Assembly (NCBI GenBank): GCA_002373205.1
Contig: DFJV01000122.1
Coordinates: 1-25,159 of the forward strand
Direction: 5' to 3'
Origin: Treponema sp. UBA3662
GTDB taxonomy: Bacteria > Spirochaetota > Spirochaetia > Treponematales > Treponemataceae
DNA length: 25,159 nucleotides
Shown here: positions 15,327 through 23,471 of the stretch, one piece after another
Layout: the number at the start of each line of letters is the position of its first letter
Numbering within the stretch: the first letter of the stretch is position 1
Notes under the pieces: model-generated
What the model was told of the DNA's origin: nothing
Database searches by the model: none
Seen by the model: the letters and a program-made list of their open reading frames with translations, nothing else
Program-made: the position numbers and the translations under genes

Positions 15327-16430
15327 TCAGGAAACAATCGTTTCTGTCTTGTTTTTTGCAACCAAGGCACGGCGGTTAAGGTAATGGACAACAGAAAAAA
15401 GGACTATTATAACGGCATAGTTGGCAAGAAGCATGATTATGGCTGAAGTCCCCTGAAGATACAAGGCAATGCAGCATGAGAGGCAGATAAGTGCCTGTAC
15501 AAAAAGCAGCAGAAGAAGAACCTGTGTGGAGCTAAAACCTATGTTCATAAGCTTGTGGTGTATGTGGGCCCTGTCAGGAGTCATAATTCCCCTGTGTTCC
15601 CTTAGCCTACGGATTATGGCCGCAATGCAGTCAATAGTAGGAATGGCAACAAGGTTCAGCATTACAAGAAACTTATTGTACTCAAAATTCACGCTAGACT
15701 TGTAAAGGGGCAGGGCTGCAATCATAAAGCCCAGGAACTGGCTTCCTCCGTCACCCATAAAGATTTTGGCCTTGGGCTTGTTGTAAAGCAGGAATCCCAA
15801 GAGGCTTGCAACCAAAAAAAGACATATTGTTGCGGAATGAGGCGCATTTCTTGCATAAATTACGGCACATGTAAAGGCTATTAAAGAAGAAAGCCCACCA
15901 CAAAGAGCATCAATACCGTCTATAAGGTTGAATGAGTTGATTACGCCAATTATCCATCCCATTGTAAGAAGCCAGCTAAAGGGAGTAGGAATTACAAAAC
16001 TTCCTATGCGCAAAAAGCGGTGGTTTGTAAAAACAACTATGCAAGCCGCAATAATCTGAACAAAAAGCTTGAACAAAGCCCTAAGATTCCTAAAGTCATC
16101 AATTATGCCAAAAAGAAAAATGATGAATCCTGCCAAGACAAATGGAATAAAAGAAGAAGCCGCATCATCCTTTATAAGCACATATATTATTGCAGAAACC
16201 ACAAAGCCAGTCACAAAACCAATGCTTCCAAGACGAGGTATGTTGCCACTGTGGATTTTCCTTTCGTCCAAGCTGTCATACCATTTTCTCTTGTTGCATA
16301 TAACTATTATTATTGGAATCAAAACTGCGGAAATCATAAATGCAAGCGCACAAAGCCACCAGACAATATGGTTTTGCCTTACAAAGAGCAGTGTCAGATT
16401 TATGAATAATTCCCAGCTATTGCCCTGCAT
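15327..16430 (-). CDS. Undecaprenyl-phosphate GlcNAc/HexNAc-1-phosphate transferase (WecA/TagO type)
   Basis: 367 aa, about ten to eleven membrane segments, MraY/WecA family. It transfers a sugar-1-phosphate from a UDP sugar to undecaprenyl phosphate at the inner face of the cytoplasmic membrane, starting surface glycan synthesis. Conserved acidic sites are DD at 111-112, NLIDGIDAL (168-176) and MGDGGSQFLG (225-234). The HIHH motif at 289-292 with DRAH just before it separates the WecA/TagO branch from MraY. The exact sugar is not determined. It starts five bases after the stop of the guanylyltransferase gene, so the two form an operon, consistent with a shared role in glycan production. Confidence 0.92.
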   Translation of the reverse strand: MQGNSWELFINLTLLFVRQNHIVWWLCALAFMISAVLIPIIIVICNKRKWYDSLDERKIHSGNIPRLGSIGFVTGFVVSAIIYVLIKDDAASSFIPFVLAGFIIFLFGIIDDFRNLRALFKLFVQIIAACIVVFTNHRFLRIGSFVIPTPFSWLLTMGWIIGVINSFNLIDGIDALCGGLSSLIAFTCAVIYARNAPHSATICLFLVASLLGFLLYNKPKAKIFMGDGGSQFLGFMIAALPLYKSSVNFEYNKFLVMLNLVAIPTIDCIAAIIRRLREHRGIMTPDRAHIHHKLMNIGFSSTQVLLLLLFVQALICLSCCIALYLQGTSAIIMLLANYAVIIVLFSVVHYLNRRALVAKNKTETIVS

Positions 16431-16435
16431 ATTTC

Positions 16436-17572
16436 CTAACCTTCAAAAGCAGACTTTGCCATTTTTACGACTTCCCGCATAAAATCGCCGGAACCTTTTT
16501 TCATAACAAGAACCTTTCCGTTCTTTACTACAACCGCAAGGTCGCTCACGCCACAAAAAGCAACAGGCAAATCCGAGTAGACAAAATTATTTGTTCCTTC
16601 TACGCTTATAACCTTCTTATCGTCATTTTTACCGGCATACTTTTCAAAAGAATCCCAGCTGCCAACGTCATCCCAGTCAAAAGAAGCCATAACAGCCGCA
16701 GCCTTGTCCGTCCTTTCCGCAACCGCATTATCAACAGCTATGGAGGGGGTCTTCTCATAGGATTCACTCATCAGCTGCCAGTTTTCTATGCATTCTATGC
16801 CCAGAACCTTGTTTTCAGATGGCAAGGAGCCTCCTGCAAAGTTTTCAAAAGCCTGCCAGACAGAGGGTTCGCATTTTTTAACCTCATTCAAAAAGAAATC
16901 ATCCGTAAAGGCAAACATACCGCTGTTCCAATAATAGCAGCCTTCCTTAAGATATTCCCTTGCAGTCTCCAAATCAGGTTTTTCCTTAAAATTATCTATA
17001 TTGAACACGTTTTCTATGCCGTCAAGCCCAGAACCCGCCTTTATATAACCGTAACCTGTAGCAGGGGATGACGGTGGAATGGCATAGCATACAAAATATC
17101 CCTCCTTCGCAGCCAGAGAAGCCTTGGCACAGTCGCCCAAAAAGCTTTGAATGGGAGAAATAATGTGGTCGCTTGCAAGGGTAAGGATTGTATGGGTTGT
17201 TCCTTCAGTAGTCTTGTCAAAAAACTTAAGCATCTTGCAGGCAAGAACCAAAGGTGCACAGGTATGCCTTGGCTTGGGCTCTGCAACAATAATCAAATCA
17301 TTAAAAATTTTATCCTTATCCTTTTGGGAAGATTTTTCCGCCAGAGACACGCACTGTTCAGCAACACCCTTTACAAGGCTGCTCCTGGTAATAACAAGTA
17401 TTTTTCCCTCTGGCTCAAGTGCCAAAGCCCTTTGAATAGAAGACTGCAAAAAAGAAAGGTTTCCGTCAACAGACAGGAATTGCTTCGGGTTTTCCGGTAC
17501 AGAGGCTGGCCAAAGACGCTCACCAATGCCCCCAGCCAAAATTACAATGTCAGAAAAAGTTTTTACACCCAT
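16436..17572 (-). CDS. manC: Mannose-1-phosphate guanylyltransferase
   Basis: 378 aa. It makes GDP-mannose from GTP and mannose-1-phosphate. Motifs: VILAGGIGERLWPAS followed by NPKQFL (nucleotide loop), EPKPRHTCAPLVLAC (family G-R-N-T-A-P region), LASDHII, PPSSPATGYGYIKAG, FKEKPDLETA and YYWNSGMFAF. The isomerase domain of bifunctional ManC/AlgA enzymes is absent. A TTG three codons upstream (17581) could extend it, but the AGGAG there leaves only two bases to the TTG and eleven to the ATG at 17572, so the ATG is preferred. The gene has its own promoter and a leader of roughly 30 bases. Confidence 0.92.
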   Translation of the reverse strand: MGVKTFSDIVILAGGIGERLWPASVPENPKQFLSVDGNLSFLQSSIQRALALEPEGKILVITRSSLVKGVAEQCVSLAEKSSQKDKDKIFNDLIIVAEPKPRHTCAPLVLACKMLKFFDKTTEGTTHTILTLASDHIISPIQSFLGDCAKASLAAKEGYFVCYAIPPSSPATGYGYIKAGSGLDGIENVFNIDNFKEKPDLETAREYLKEGCYYWNSGMFAFTDDFFLNEVKKCEPSVWQAFENFAGGSLPSENKVLGIECIENWQLMSESYEKTPSIAVDNAVAERTDKAAAVMASFDWDDVGSWDSFEKYAGKNDDKKVISVEGTNNFVYSDLPVAFCGVSDLAVVVKNGKVLVMKKGSGDFMREVVKMAKSAFEG

Positions 17573-17607
17573 AAGAAACAAAACTCCTGCGTTACTGTTA
17601 TTCTACT

Positions 17608-17635
17608 ATTATAAGCATAAATCAACATTTGTCAA
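17608..17635 (-). promoter_or_regulatory. Promoter of the manC operon
   Basis: On the minus strand TTGACA (17635-17630), a 16-base spacer and TATAAT (17613-17608), both perfect hexamers. The start codon is about 30 bases downstream of the predicted start point and is preceded by AGGAG, in contrast to the leaderless promoters elsewhere in the window. Confidence 0.75.
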
Positions 17636-17648
17636 ACAGGGAGTTTAG

Positions 17649-17800
17649 TCATTTTCTTATTGCGGCGCTTGTCTTTGCAATCCAGAAAACTTTATATGAT
17701 AACCAAATAGGTCCATACTGTGGCGCTTGCGGGGTTCCGCGTCTTACGCGCTCCATTGCCTGCGGCAACTCGCCCCTGGCGAGCCCCTCCAGTGCCTGCC
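17649..17800 (-). repeat. GC-rich intergenic multi-hairpin element (copy B)
   Basis: Three small perfect hairpins with three-base loops follow each other. On the plus strand they read CGCGT-CTT-ACGCG (17738-17750), TTGCC-TGC-GGCAA (17756-17768) and CTCGCC-CCT-GGCGAG (17769-17783), the last two directly adjacent. Read on the minus strand, the middle one is TTGCC-GCA-GGCAA, which matches a hairpin in copy A. A 35-codon minus frame (ATG 17756 to TGA 17649) runs out of the hairpins into GPIWLSYKVFWIAK; it has no ribosome binding site, and from memory similar short frames recur in Treponema intergenic DNA. It fills the gap between a terminator and the manC promoter. Confidence 0.5.
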
Positions 17801-17819
17801 GTGCTTGATTTTGCTAACA

Positions 17820-17854
17820 AAAAAGGCAGGCCGTATTTAACGGCATGCCTTTTT
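17820..17854. terminator. Rho-independent terminator, bidirectional in form
   Basis: Fifteen-base arms AAAAAGGCAGGCCGT (17820-17834) and ACGGCATGCCTTTTT (17840-17854), with one mismatch and a five-base loop. The A and T runs make it work on either strand. It stands 23 bases after the stop of the minus-strand secreted-protein gene, which it most likely serves. Confidence 0.85.
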
Positions 17855-17877
17855 CAAAAAACTAGTCTGGCTTTTTA

Positions 17878-18618
17878 CTAGTTAAGTTTCTTAAAGAAGA
17901 AAGAACAGAAGGTCTTGATTCTGTTCATGAATGAAGTTTCCACACGGTCGCGCAAGAAGAAAACGCTCGGTGCGTCAACAGCGCCAATTCCGTAGAGAAC
18001 CCAGTAGTCACCATCACGGAAGATTGTTACTATGGACTTCATGCACTTCTTGTCCACGCACTTGATTTTGTCATCGTAGCGCAGTACGTTCAGGTTTGTG
18101 CTTTCATAGTAGAAGTAGTCAGCGGCCGTTTCCGTATCAATCTTTGTGTTTATCACCCCAAAAGGAGACATTTCAAGGTCGGCGGTGGCATGCTGCTGGT
18201 TTCCGGCCGTAGTAAAAGAGGTGATTTTTGCACTGGAATACAGGTCAAACCACTTCTTGTGGCGCTCGGAATAGTATGGAATTCCAGCATAGGAAGGAAT
18301 GTCCATCACAAGCGTCTTGAATTTTTCAACAAGATTTTCATGCCCTGCGTAGGGGTAGACCTGAATTACCTCGGCAAGATAAGAAGGCTTTAGGTCTTTT
18401 GCAGCCTTCATGGCCTTCTGGGCACCTGCATTTGAAGAATTCAAGCTAAAATATTTTGTTGACTTTAAATTCCTTATGACGGTCTTTCCGCTTTCCAGGT
18501 TTGTCTTCTGGGCTTCGGTGAGGTTTGAATTAAATACAGACGGCAATGCAGATGCCGCGGAGAATGTAATAAGAGCCATTGCAAAGATGGCGGCTGATTT
18601 TTTTGTAAGTATACGCAT
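17878..18618 (-). CDS. Secreted protein of unknown function (signal peptide)
   Basis: 246 aa. A typical signal peptide covers about 1-24 (MRILTKKSAAIFAMAL, then cleavage near ASA-LP); there is no lipobox cysteine, so it is probably periplasmic rather than a lipoprotein. The mature part is mixed, with conserved-looking blocks LAEVIQVYPYAGHENLVEKF, DIPSYAGIPYYSERHKKWFDLY and DGDYWVLYGIGAVDAPSVF. It may belong to a spirochaete-specific DUF family (DUF6675 comes to mind, not verified). Two cysteines near 188-193 (IKCVDKKCMKS) could form a disulphide. The ATG has GGAGG six bases upstream. The gene stands alone between a divergent promoter region and a strong terminator. Confidence 0.8.
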   Translation of the reverse strand: MRILTKKSAAIFAMALITFSAASALPSVFNSNLTEAQKTNLESGKTVIRNLKSTKYFSLNSSNAGAQKAMKAAKDLKPSYLAEVIQVYPYAGHENLVEKFKTLVMDIPSYAGIPYYSERHKKWFDLYSSAKITSFTTAGNQQHATADLEMSPFGVINTKIDTETAADYFYYESTNLNVLRYDDKIKCVDKKCMKSIVTIFRDGDYWVLYGIGAVDAPSVFFLRDRVETSFMNRIKTFCSFFFKKLN

Positions 18619-18637
18619 GGTTTTCCTCCATCATATA

Positions 18638-18664
18638 TTTATATTTCATTTGTGTAAACCACAA
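18638..18664 (-). promoter_or_regulatory. Candidate promoter of the secreted-protein gene
   Basis: On the minus strand TTGTGG (18664-18659), a short 15-base spacer and TATAAA (18643-18638) give a leader that still includes the GGAGG. An alternative pair, TTTACA with TATGAT, would leave the ribosome binding site outside the transcript and is less likely. Confidence 0.35.
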
Positions 18665-18678
18665 AATAGTGGTATAAT
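18650..18678 (+). promoter_or_regulatory. Promoter of the aminotransferase gene
   Basis: TTGTGT (18650-18655), a 17-base spacer and a perfect TATAAT (18673-18678). The leader of about 33 bases ends in AGGAG six bases before the ATG at 18718. Confidence 0.6.
18658..18673. promoter_or_regulatory. Inverted repeat in divergent promoter region (candidate operator)
   Basis: ACCAC-AAAATA-GTGGT, flanked further out by TGTAA (18653-18657) and TTACA (18678-18682). It fills the spacer of the plus-strand promoter and overlaps the minus-strand -35 box, so a bound protein could control both genes. No regulator is identifiable here. Confidence 0.35.
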
Positions 18679-18717
18679 TACATAAAAATAAATTTTTTAC
18701 AAAAAAAGGAGCGCTTT

Positions 18718-19932
18718 ATGCCAATTTCTCCCTATATAAAAGAGACAATGACCAGCAAAGGAGCCGGAGTAATCAGGAAAATGTTCGAAGAAGGGGTAAA
18801 GCTAAAGAAGCAGTACGGTGACGATGCAGTTTTTGACTTTAGCCTTGGAAACCCGGACCTTGACCCGCCAAAAGAGGTTGCAGACGCAATAGAAGAGCTT
18901 GCAAAGTGCCGCGAAAAGAATTTTCATGGCTACATGCCCAACGCAGGGTTCCCCTTTGCCAGGGAAGCAATGGCAAAAAAGACCGCTAAAGAGCAGGGAG
19001 TCCCGGTGGATTCAAGCTGCGTCGTTATGGGAGTTGGAGCCGCAGGCGCACTGAACGCTTTGTTTAAGGCCATTTTGTCAGAAGGGGACAACATCATAGT
19101 TCCCGCCCCATATTTTGCAGAATACAACCACTATGCCCACAACTACGGTGGAAGTCTCATTGCCGTTCCTACAAAAAAGGACTTTTCCATTGACGTAGAG
19201 GGAATAAAAGCCGCCCTTACACAAAAAACAGCGGCAGTTTTAATCAACAGCCCAAACAATCCAACAGGAAAGGTCTACACAAAAAAAGACATAGAAGACC
19301 TTGCAAAGGCTTTGAACGAACACGCCACAAAATGCGGAAGAAAGCCCTATCTTATCCTTGACGAACCCTACCGCGCAATTGTTTACGACGGACTTGAAGT
19401 TGCACCGGCATTCCCTGTGTACGACAGTTCCGTTGTTGTTACGTCATTCGCAAAGAATTTAAGCCTGCCTGGAGAAAGAATCGGCTACATCTGCGTAAAC
19501 CCAGCCTGCCCGGACAAGGACGAACTTGTTGCGGCCTGTATCTTTACCACAAGAATCCTTGGCTACGTTAACGCACCTGGCCTTTTCCAGAGGGTTGTGG
19601 CAAAGACTTGGGATGCAAAAGCAGACTATTCGCTCTACAAAACCAGGCGCGACGAACTTACAGCAATTCTTGACGAGGCTGGAATTGAGCACGCAAACCC
19701 GGAGGGAGCATTCTACATGTGGTGCAAGGTTCCTTCATCCTTTAAGGGAAGCAGCGGCCAAGCGGGAGACGACATTGACTTCTGCGACTACCTAAAAAAG
19801 TACCTTATTCTTGCGGCTCCCGGCAGCGGCTTCGGCGGGAAGGGCTGGTTCCGACTCGCATACTGTGTTAGCGAAAAGAGCATCCTAAACTCAAGGAATG
19901 CATTCATAAAGGCAATTCAGGACTTAAAATAA
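18718..19932 (+). CDS. Pyridoxal-phosphate-dependent class I/II aminotransferase
   Basis: 404 aa, fold type I aminotransferase, cytoplasmic. Cofactor and substrate sites are clear: FSLGNPDLDPP (41-51), NSPNNPTGKV (177-186), D215 and Y218 in LDEPYR, the Schiff-base Lys246 in SFAKNLSLPGERIGY, and a substrate Arg near the end in WFRLAYC. It is close to aspartate/alanine-type enzymes, but the amino donor cannot be fixed from motifs. A strong Shine-Dalgarno sequence and its own promoter precede it. Glycogen synthase follows 46 bases later on the same strand and may share the transcript. A metabolic link between the two is not obvious. Confidence 0.92.
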   Translation: MPISPYIKETMTSKGAGVIRKMFEEGVKLKKQYGDDAVFDFSLGNPDLDPPKEVADAIEELAKCREKNFHGYMPNAGFPFAREAMAKKTAKEQGVPVDSSCVVMGVGAAGALNALFKAILSEGDNIIVPAPYFAEYNHYAHNYGGSLIAVPTKKDFSIDVEGIKAALTQKTAAVLINSPNNPTGKVYTKKDIEDLAKALNEHATKCGRKPYLILDEPYRAIVYDGLEVAPAFPVYDSSVVVTSFAKNLSLPGERIGYICVNPACPDKDELVAACIFTTRILGYVNAPGLFQRVVAKTWDAKADYSLYKTRRDELTAILDEAGIEHANPEGAFYMWCKVPSSFKGSSGQAGDDIDFCDYLKKYLILAAPGSGFGGKGWFRLAYCVSEKSILNSRNAFIKAIQDLK

Positions 19933-19978
19933 TAGCTTAAGATTCGACTTTTACACAAGACATATTCTGGAGGTAGAC

Positions 19979-21460
19979 ATGAAGATTCTTATGGTGAGCG
20001 CGGAGGTCGTTCCCTTTGCCAAGACAGGCGGACTTGCCGACATGGTTAGCGCCCTTTCAATTCAGCTTATAAAAATGGGTCATGACGTAAGGATTGTCAT
20101 GCCGCGCTACTACAAAATAGACAGAAAAAAGCTTGAACTTCTGCCGGGACCAATGGCTGTTGCCGCAGGGCAGGGTGAAACTTGGACAGCGGTTTACAAG
20201 ACAAGCATGCCGGGCTGCGAAAAGCTTCCGGTTTATTTTATTGACCATGAGCAGTGCTTTGGACGAGACGGTATTTACGGAACCCCATGGGAAACAGACT
20301 TCCACGACAACCCCTACCGCTTTTCAGTCCTTTGCCACGGAGCATTCCAACTTTGCCGAAAGCTTGGCTGGTACCCGGACATTGTGCACGCCCACGACTG
20401 GTCTTCATGCCTTGCACCTGTTCTTGTAAAAAATGTATGCCGCTACTGTGGCTTTGAACATACGGCAAGCGTCCTTACAATTCACAACCAGGGTTACCAG
20501 GGGCAGTACTCAAAGGACCAGTTCCCAGCGTTAGGTATTGACTGGGGCTTCTACTACGGAGCAGGATTTGAGCACAATGGAGGAATGAATTTCCTGCAAG
20601 CAGGAGTCTCATGTGCAGACATGATAACAACCGTTTCCCCAACCTATGCCCACGAAATCCAGACTGCAGAAGGCGGATTTGGAATGGACGGCCTCTTGCG
20701 CGTAAGAAGCGACGTTATCCGCGGTGTCTTGAACGGAGCAGACGTTTCGCAATGGAACCCGGAAGTGGACAAGAGGATTCCATTCAACTATTCAATCAAA
20801 GACATGAGTGGCAAGGCAAAATGCAAGGAAGACCTCCAGAAAAAGATGGGGCTTGAAGTTGACCCCAACATACCTATCGTTGGGATGGTAACAAGACTCG
20901 TAGACCAGAAGGGAATTGCGGAAGTGTTTGCCCCAACATACGGCTCAATATTCAGCATTTGCGCAAACATGAAGGTGCAGTTCGTTGTACTCGGAAGCGG
21001 AGAAAGATGGTGCGAGAATGAAATTCTTACCCTGCAGTCAAAGCTTCCAAACCTTAGGGCATACATAGGCTACGACGAAAACCTTAGCCACCTTATAGAA
21101 GCGGGAAGCGACTTCTTCCTTATGCCGTCAAAATACGAGCCGTGTGGCCTTAACCAGATTTATTCAATGCTTTACGGAACCCTTCCAATCGTACGCAGAA
21201 CAGGAGGCCTTGCAGACACTGTAGAAAACTACAACGAGCAGACAGGAGAGGGTACGGGCTTTGTCTTTGATCAGCTTACACCAAGCGCAGTTTACAACAC
21301 CGTAGGCTGGGCTGTCTGGGCCTACTACAACAAAAAGGACCACATCAAGAAAATGCAGCAGAACGGCATGCAGAAAAAGTTCGGCTGGGATTTGGCTGGA
21401 AAAGCCTACGAGGATGTCTACAAAGAAGCTCTGTTCAGGGGCTGTGGAATAAGAAGCTAG
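19979..21460 (+). CDS. glgA: Glycogen synthase (ADP-glucose type)
   Basis: 493 aa, GT5 family, GT-B fold; it extends alpha-1,4-glucan from ADP-glucose. The start MKILMVSAEVVPFAKTGGLADM carries the K15-T-G-G-L motif that binds the nucleotide sugar. IVHAHDWSSCLAP and LTIHNQGYQGQ are typical, and the C-terminal domain has SKYEPCGLNQIYSM with the catalytic Glu, then RRTGGLADTVENY. GGAGG lies five bases before the ATG. The gene ends just before a strong terminator. Together with the GH57-like protein elsewhere in the window it hints at alpha-glucan storage, although that protein looks inactive. Confidence 0.96.
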   Translation: MKILMVSAEVVPFAKTGGLADMVSALSIQLIKMGHDVRIVMPRYYKIDRKKLELLPGPMAVAAGQGETWTAVYKTSMPGCEKLPVYFIDHEQCFGRDGIYGTPWETDFHDNPYRFSVLCHGAFQLCRKLGWYPDIVHAHDWSSCLAPVLVKNVCRYCGFEHTASVLTIHNQGYQGQYSKDQFPALGIDWGFYYGAGFEHNGGMNFLQAGVSCADMITTVSPTYAHEIQTAEGGFGMDGLLRVRSDVIRGVLNGADVSQWNPEVDKRIPFNYSIKDMSGKAKCKEDLQKKMGLEVDPNIPIVGMVTRLVDQKGIAEVFAPTYGSIFSICANMKVQFVVLGSGERWCENEILTLQSKLPNLRAYIGYDENLSHLIEAGSDFFLMPSKYEPCGLNQIYSMLYGTLPIVRRTGGLADTVENYNEQTGEGTGFVFDQLTPSAVYNTVGWAVWAYYNKKDHIKKMQQNGMQKKFGWDLAGKAYEDVYKEALFRGCGIRS

Positions 21461-21475
21461 TACTTAAAACTTAGC

Positions 21476-21515
21476 AAAAAAGCCGTTGGTACAAGAAGCT
21501 GCCAGCGGCTTTTTT
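21476..21515. terminator. Bidirectional rho-independent terminator between glgA and the WD40 gene
   Basis: Fourteen-base arms AAAAAAGCCGTTGG (21476-21489) and CCAGCGGCTTTTTT (21502-21515) with one weak pair and a 12-base loop. It lies 15 bases after the glgA stop and six bases beyond the end of the convergent minus-strand gene, so it can serve both. Confidence 0.9.
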
Positions 21516-21521
21516 ATATGA

Positions 21522-23471
21522 TTAGAATACCTTCCACTGGGCAACGGAACCGTCTTCCGTAGTGCCTGTCATAAGATACCACTGGCTTACAGGACTTCTG
21601 TTTGCCTTTTCATACCAGGAAATGCTTCCGTCTTCATTAACAACTGCAATCTTGCCGCTTGCCAGCAATTCAATCTTTGAAGGTATTGATGTTCCGCGGC
21701 GGTAAACCAAAACTTCATTATTTTCATTGTTATATGAAGAGATGAAATTCTTTCCCAAATTTGTGAACACTTCAGATCCTTTTGAAGCCACAAAAACATT
21801 AAAGTCATTATCGCATGTGGAGAACAAAGTCTTTGCAGTCTTTGCCACAGGATCGTAGTCAAAAACATCCGATGACTTTGCATTGTTTTCATCGTGCAAA
21901 ACTATTCCAAAAATATGGTTTGAAGGGCTGGAAGAATCTAAGCAAAGAGTGCAGGAAGAGAATCCCCTCTTTAAAAGAGGCACAGTTTCCTTTGTCCTTG
22001 TATTCACCCTAACAAAAGAAGAGTCTGTAAGACCAACAAGAGCCTTAGCAACATAGAGCGAATCCCCAGAAAGGACAGCGGCTTCTACGGATGTTCCCGT
22101 ATACAAGAGCTTTTTTGCTCCGGAATCAACGTCATGTGAATAGATGGAAGATGTTCCCTGAACATAAACCAGCTTTTCTCCGCAAACTTTCAGGTTCTTT
22201 ATCTTTGCCTTAGGAACAAAAAGTGTGCTTACCTTATTTGTCTCTGTATTCAAATACTGAATAGTCTGAGCCGAATTATTTGTCCAGAGGATAAAATTAT
22301 CCTTGTAGGCAGAAATATTCGTCTGGTTCACATTTGATGCAACAAGTTCAACGTCCTTTGAATTGTATGAACCCTTGTAAATATTCTTTCCCGCTATAAA
22401 ATAGAAGGAACCGTCTTCCTTAGAGCACAAGTCCAAAACCTTTGAATATTCATTCTTTGAAATCTTTGCAACGCCATCAGAAAGGTTCTTTGCGTTTACC
22501 ATAAAGACATTTCCCTCTGAAGAACCCAAGACAAAAGCTTCGGAAACCTTTGCTGCACAACGAATAACTTCACTCTCGTTTTTAAGTTCTATCTTACCGA
22601 TTGTTTCCGTCTTAAAAGAATCCTCAACATTTATGGACTTAAGGTAAGTTCCGGACTTGCCGTCTTTTTCAATATAATAAAGTACAGTGTCGCTTTCCTC
22701 ACAGGCAAGAATTATGGGAAGCTTGGCGGCTGTCCTGTTTACAGCCTTTCCTGTCATAGCGTCTATTATGTAGATAAAACCGTTCTTTTCCGCAGCAAGA
22801 TATTTGTTCATGTTAAGAAGAGTTGGCTGGTTAAGTGAAGCCTCTGTATCTATCCTCTTGAACCTGCCAAAATTCACCAGGTTGTAGTAAACGAGCTTAC
22901 CTGCAGGAAGATAGAATACAGCGCTCTTTTCCGATGCACCAGTCTTTGCAAGAGAAATTGGGCTTGAAATGTCGCCAATCTGCTTAAGGACTAGGCCTGT
23001 CTTTGCGTCAAGGATATAGTAGCTGCTAACCCCCTGTGAAGAGACAAAGAGGTATTTTCCCTTCTGTGAATATGCAATTCCAGTGATTTTTTCTGAAAAG
23101 CGCTTTGAAAACTTCTTGGTAAGAGTTTCCCAGTCAAATACGGTAATGGCATTAATATCGTTTCCGTCTGTTTCTGCAACAACAAAATCAGTTCCGGCAG
23201 GATTTTTTGCAATTCCCGTTATTTCATAAGAAGAAACCTGGTACTTTTCGCAGCCCCCGTTCTCGGACCACTTTATTACAGAGCCGTCTTTTCCGCATGA
23301 AAAAAATGCCTTTCCGTTGGAATCCGCAATAATGCCTGTAACATTACCAGTATGACCTGTTTCAAAAGCATAGTTTTTTGTGCGGTCAGCACCCCAGTTT
23401 CCCTTTGCAAACAAAGAAATTCCGGCAGATGCAAAAACAATCATCATTATACATTTGAAAAACGGTTTCAT
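21522..23471 (-). CDS. Secreted WD40-type beta-propeller protein
   Basis: 649 aa. An N-terminal signal peptide (about 1-22, ending SLFAKG) points to export; no lipobox is evident. The rest is built of propeller-like strands. The clearest repeats are GHTGNVTGIIADSNGKAFFSCGKDG with VIKWSENG, EITGIAKNPAGTDFVVAETDG, and KITGIAYSQKGKYLFVSSQG; near the end SGKIAVVNEDGSISWYEKA and TEDGSVAQWKVF close the ring. Such propellers usually bind proteins. The ATG overlaps the RseP stop by four bases (ATGA), so the two are translationally coupled and probably work in the same envelope process; what it binds is unknown. Confidence 0.85.
   Translation of the reverse strand: MKPFFKCIMMIVFASAGISLFAKGNWGADRTKNYAFETGHTGNVTGIIADSNGKAFFSCGKDGSVIKWSENGGCEKYQVSSYEITGIAKNPAGTDFVVAETDGNDINAITVFDWETLTKKFSKRFSEKITGIAYSQKGKYLFVSSQGVSSYYILDAKTGLVLKQIGDISSPISLAKTGASEKSAVFYLPAGKLVYYNLVNFGRFKRIDTEASLNQPTLLNMNKYLAAEKNGFIYIIDAMTGKAVNRTAAKLPIILACEESDTVLYYIEKDGKSGTYLKSINVEDSFKTETIGKIELKNESEVIRCAAKVSEAFVLGSSEGNVFMVNAKNLSDGVAKISKNEYSKVLDLCSKEDGSFYFIAGKNIYKGSYNSKDVELVASNVNQTNISAYKDNFILWTNNSAQTIQYLNTETNKVSTLFVPKAKIKNLKVCGEKLVYVQGTSSIYSHDVDSGAKKLLYTGTSVEAAVLSGDSLYVAKALVGLTDSSFVRVNTRTKETVPLLKRGFSSCTLCLDSSSPSNHIFGIVLHDENNAKSSDVFDYDPVAKTAKTLFSTCDNDFNVFVASKGSEVFTNLGKNFISSYNNENNEVLVYRRGTSIPSKIELLASGKIAVVNEDGSISWYEKANRSPVSQWYLMTGTTEDGSVAQWKVF

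Noticed and set aside
17573..17581. TTG start adding three residues to manC
   Set aside because: Only two bases separate AGGAG from the TTG; the ATG is better placed and the family N-terminus fits it.
17649..17756. 35-codon minus-strand frame in copy B
   Set aside because: Starts inside a hairpin, lacks a ribosome binding site and has no recognisable domain; reported as part of the repeat.
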